This document shows positions 61,323-64,000 of a stretch of DNA of 64,000 bases, one piece after another. The position numbers and the translations under genes are program-made. The DNA is from Devosia yakushimensis (lineage in GTDB: Bacteria; Pseudomonadota; Alphaproteobacteria; Rhizobiales; Devosiaceae). Position 1 is the stretch's first letter, and every line of letters begins with the position of its first letter. The notes beneath the pieces were generated by a model, which worked only from the letters and a program-made list of their open reading frames with translations, had not been told where the DNA came from and ran no database searches. The stretch covers positions 2,294,001 through 2,358,000 of the forward strand of contig NZ_BSNG01000001.1 in assembly GCF_030159855.1 (NCBI RefSeq), read 5' to 3'.

Positions 61323-61354
61323 AATATGGGCGCCTCCAAGAAGACGCCCATATT
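61323..61354 (-). terminator. Stem-loop after cyd operon, possible terminator
   Basis: AATATGGGCG (61323-61332) and CGCCCATATT (61345-61354) form a perfect 10-bp stem with a 12-base loop, 37 bases past the cydX stop. No T tract follows on the minus strand, so termination may be rho-dependent or the stem may protect the mRNA end. Confidence 0.5.
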
Positions 61355-61390
61355 GACCTTTCGGTAACCACGCCAAAACAAGCCATGCAG

Positions 61391-61522
61391 TCAGTGCCGG
61401 GCAGTACTCTCACCAGCCTCATGGGCAATGCGCCGGTCCTCGCGCATTTCAAACCACATGGCATTGAGAATGGCGAAAGAACAGGCGAGACCCACGCCCA
61501 GTATCCAGGAAAAATACCACAT
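61391..61522 (-). CDS. cydX: Cytochrome bd small subunit CydX
   Basis: The protein is 43 aa: MWYFSWILGVGLACSFAILN, then AMWFEMREDRR. The MWYFSWILG start and the single helix followed by charged residues are the CydX hallmark. It binds at the CydA helix bundle and stabilises the haems. The gene begins 9 bases after the cydB stop. It is too short to be found by most gene callers. Confidence 0.93.
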   Translation of the reverse strand: MWYFSWILGVGLACSFAILNAMWFEMREDRRIAHEAGESTARH

Positions 61523-61531
61523 GCTCGTCTC

Positions 61532-62680
61532 CTAATAGGCGTTGGGGTTCTTTTCGAGGCTTTCCGTGCTCACCGTGCCGCGCATCACCCGGAACACCCA
61601 GCCGGTGTAGAGGACGATGATGGGCAGGAAGAAGCAGGTCACCAGCAGCATGATGAAGAGGGTCAGATGGCTGGACGAGGCATCCCAGAGCGTCAGGCTC
61701 GCCTCGGGCAATGTCGAGGATGGCAAGAGGAACGGGAACAGCGACAGGCCCGCTGTCGAGATGATGCCGAAAATGCCCAGGCTCGATGCCAGCAATGCCG
61801 GCAGCCGCCAGCGCGCCTGTAGCGCCAGCACGGCGCCGATCATGCCGGCAAAGCCCAGCACCGGCGCCGCGATCATCCAGGGATAGAGGCCGTAATTGGC
61901 CAGCCACCCGCCTCGTGTCAGGGCGACGCTCTTGGCCAAAGGGTTGATGGCGGCGTTGGGGTCGACCACGCTGGTTATGGCATAGCCATCAATGCCCAAT
62001 GCGATCCACACGCCGCCCAGCGCGAAGAGGGCAATCGTCGCCACAGCGGCAATCGTGCCATAGATCCGCGCCCGTTCGGCCAAGGGTCCGGCGGTTCGTC
62101 CGGCAATCACCGTGGCGCCTTGGGTCACGATCATGCCCAGGCTCACCAGCCCGCAGAGCAGGGCAAAGGGCATGAGCAGCAGGAAGAAATTGCCGGTATA
62201 GAAGGCGCGCATCGTGTCATCGAGGTGGAAGGGCGCACCGAGCAGCACATTGCCCACCGCCACGCCGAAAATCAGCGAGGGCACGAAGCCGCCGATGAAC
62301 AGCGCCCAATCCCAGGCCGCGCGCCAGCGCCTGTCCTTAATCTTGCCGCGAAACTTGAAGCCCACCGGCCGCAGGATCAGGGCCAGCAGGATCACGATCA
62401 TGGCGAGGTAGAAGCCGGAAAAACTCACCGCATAGAGCGGCGGGAAGGCGGCAAAGATGGCCCCGCCGCCCAGTACCAGCCACACCTGATTGCCCTCCCA
62501 TGTCGGGCCGACCAGATTGAGCAGCACGCGGCGCTCTTCATCGGTGCGGGCGGCAAAGGGCAGCAGCGCCCCCACGCCAAGATCGCGCCCGCCCATCACG
62601 GCAAAGCCGATCAGCAAGACGCCCAGCAGCAGCCACCAGACGAGGCGCAGGGTTTCATAATCGAGCGGAATGGTGCTCAT
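61532..62680 (-). CDS. cydB: Cytochrome bd ubiquinol oxidase subunit II
   Basis: The protein is 382 aa with about nine helices. Family landmarks are LRLVWWLLLGVLLIGFAVMGGRDLGVGALLPF and VGPTWEGNQVWLVLGGGAIFAAFPPLYA (in part), and the C-terminal IVLYTGWVFRVMRG. It forms the oxidase with CydA and CydX, and serves respiration at low oxygen. ATGA overlap with cydA. Confidence 0.95.
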   Translation of the reverse strand: MSTIPLDYETLRLVWWLLLGVLLIGFAVMGGRDLGVGALLPFAARTDEERRVLLNLVGPTWEGNQVWLVLGGGAIFAAFPPLYAVSFSGFYLAMIVILLALILRPVGFKFRGKIKDRRWRAAWDWALFIGGFVPSLIFGVAVGNVLLGAPFHLDDTMRAFYTGNFFLLLMPFALLCGLVSLGMIVTQGATVIAGRTAGPLAERARIYGTIAAVATIALFALGGVWIALGIDGYAITSVVDPNAAINPLAKSVALTRGGWLANYGLYPWMIAAPVLGFAGMIGAVLALQARWRLPALLASSLGIFGIISTAGLSLFPFLLPSSTLPEASLTLWDASSSHLTLFIMLLVTCFFLPIIVLYTGWVFRVMRGTVSTESLEKNPNAY

Positions 62681-64000
62681 GATCCAAGTTCCTTATTGGC
62701 GGGAGTGGCCGGGAGCGCGGCGATGACGAAATCCTCGTCGTCAGTGGGTCCGGTGGCGAAGAGCTTGTCCTGCGGGCCGGCCTTGATGATCTTGACCATC
62801 AGGATGACCATGATGATCAGCAGCACTGTATAGAGCGCGACGAAGAAGCTGAGCGAGATCACCAGATCCCAGAAGCCGAGGCCCGATGCCGCGTAGAAGG
62901 TGGGCAGCACGCCTTCGACCACCCAGGGCTGGCGGCCATATTCGGCGATGAACCAGCCGGCCTCGATGGCGAGCCAGGGCAGCGGCAGCGTGGCGAGGCC
63001 AATCCACAGCATGGGCCGATTGGTATCGAGCCAGCCGCGCGAGGCGCGGTAGAACCAGACCGCGAAGAAGGCGATGAAGAAGAAGCCCACGCCCACCATG
63101 AGGCGGAAGCTCCAGAATAGCGGCCAGACGTCGGGCACGGTATCGAAGGAGGCCAGCGCGATTTCCTCGCCGGTCGCGTTCTCGATGTCGGTCCGGTATT
63201 TCTTGAGCAGCAGGCCATAGCCGAGATCGGCCCAGTGTTGCTCGAAGAGGGCGCGGGCCTGGGCATTGCTGCCATCGGCCCTGATGTCCTGCAGGGCGCC
63301 ATAGGCGATCATGCCGGATTGAATGCGGGTGGCGGCGTGTTCGACCAGCTCGGTGATGCCGGGCAATTCCATATCGAGGGAGCGCGTGGTGATGATGCCC
63401 AGCACCCAGGGCAGGCGCACTTCAAAGGCTGGTTCGCCGGGGACATCGCTGGGGATGGCGAACAGCGTCAGCGCTGCGGGGGCGGGCTCGGTGTGATACA
63501 TCGCCTCCATGGCGGCGATCTTCATCTTCTGCTGTTCGGTCGCGACATAGCCGCTCTCGTCGCCCAGCACCACCACGGACAGGGCCGAGGCGAGACCGAA
63601 GCTGGCCGCGACCACCATGGAGCGCCGGGCCAGCTCCACATGCTTGCCCTTGAGCAGGAAAAGGCAGGAAATGGCGAAGATGAAGACGGCGCCGAGCAGG
63701 TAGCCGGCGCTGACCGTATGCACGAATTTGGCCTGCGCCACGGGATTGAAGATCACCGCCATGAAGTCGGTGACTTCCATGCGCATGGTGTCCGGGTTGA
63801 ACTTGGCGCCGACCGGGTTCTGCATCCAGCCATTGGCGATGAGGATCCACAGAGCCGAGAAATTGGCGCCGAGGGCCGTCAGCCAGGTCACGGCCAGGTG
63901 CCCCACCTTGCTCAGCCGGTCCCAGCCGAAGAAGAAAAGGCCGATAAAGGTGGCTTCGAGGAAGAAGGCCATCAGCCCTTCGATGGCCAGGGGCGCACCG
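62677..64000 (-). CDS. cydA: Cytochrome bd ubiquinol oxidase subunit I (N-terminus outside window)
   Basis: About 441 residues are in the window; the first part lies beyond 64000. Visible landmarks are GAPLAIEGLMAFFLEATFIGLFFFGWDRL (with the conserved Glu of the haem region, in part), LGDESGYVATEQQKMKIAAMEAMYHTEP (in part), and the long Q-loop (LLLKKYRTDIENATGEEI), so it resembles the E. coli type with a long quinol loop. It oxidises ubiquinol and reduces oxygen to water. The promoter and any cydDC genes are outside. Confidence 0.95.
   Translation of the reverse strand, partial: GAPLAIEGLMAFFLEATFIGLFFFGWDRLSKVGHLAVTWLTALGANFSALWILIANGWMQNPVGAKFNPDTMRMEVTDFMAVIFNPVAQAKFVHTVSAGYLLGAVFIFAISCLFLLKGKHVELARRSMVVAASFGLASALSVVVLGDESGYVATEQQKMKIAAMEAMYHTEPAPAALTLFAIPSDVPGEPAFEVRLPWVLGIITTRSLDMELPGITELVEHAATRIQSGMIAYGALQDIRADGSNAQARALFEQHWADLGYGLLLKKYRTDIENATGEEIALASFDTVPDVWPLFWSFRLMVGVGFFFIAFFAVWFYRASRGWLDTNRPMLWIGLATLPLPWLAIEAGWFIAEYGRQPWVVEGVLPTFYAASGLGFWDLVISLSFFVALYTVLLIIMVILMVKIIKAGPQDKLFATGPTDDEDFVIAALPATPANKELGS

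Noticed and set aside
1..64000. tRNA, rRNA, CRISPR or prophage
   Set aside because: None of the expected cloverleaf, conserved rRNA or regular spacer-repeat patterns was seen by eye; the inverted repeats lack regular spacing. A tRNA scan was not possible.

Overview
The window is GC-rich, densely coded chromosomal DNA from an alphaproteobacterium of the Hyphomicrobiales, most likely close to Devosia or another Devosiaceae genus. The evidence is the combination of gene families: DUF2336, DUF1491, DUF6456 with a DnaA-like HTH protein, MucR/Ros, TIGR03808, DUF3422, two DUF1127 proteins, a rhizobial-type asparaginase and a rhizobial rha locus. I see no rRNA, tRNA, CRISPR array, phage or insertion sequence. 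Genus-level placement is inference.

Layout. 1-8 kb: start of a chromate transporter, a lipoprotein, DUF2336, a PAS histidine kinase coupled to a peptidoglycan-binding-domain protein and DUF1491, then sufE and the HTH/DUF6456 pair. 8-15 kb: a SBP_bac_5 ABC importer operon with a NagZ-like glycosidase and a GNAT protein, probably for amino-sugar oligosaccharides. 15-18 kb: XRE regulator divergent from an SDR, then mucR. 18-24 kb: complete mrpABCDEFG Na+/H+ antiporter. 24-34 kb: oligopeptidase B, Fe-type SOD, a stand-alone receiver, LOG-like and HerA-like proteins, a Tat-exported TIGR03808 protein, asparaginase, an SH3 protein and an epimerase.

34-47 kb is the most interesting region. One minus-strand gene series encodes an ammonia-lyase-fold enzyme whose MIO tripeptide is missing, a YehZYXW/OpuC-type betaine ABC importer, a cyclic amidohydrolase, an N-carbamoyl-amino-acid hydrolase, a DUF917 (thiohydantoin desulfurase family) protein and a urocanase-family protein that lacks the signature Cys. 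A divergent LysR protein with two HTH domains probably controls it. Together these match a route for ergothioneine import and breakdown: trimethylamine elimination, thiourocanate hydration, desulfuration to hydantoin-5-propionate, ring opening to N-carbamoylglutamate, then glutamate. No hutI, hutG or normal hutH lies beside it.

47-59 kb: DUF3422, a tiny ORF behind repeated GTGATCAC boxes, and the L-rhamnose locus (rhaM-Q-P-T-S, rhaR, divergent rhaD and rhaI) without a rhamnulokinase gene. 59-64 kb: a LysR regulator, DUF1127 proteins, ybaK, and the cytochrome bd oxidase genes cydX-B-A (cydA runs off the right edge). Several families of long intergenic inverted repeats are scattered through the window.
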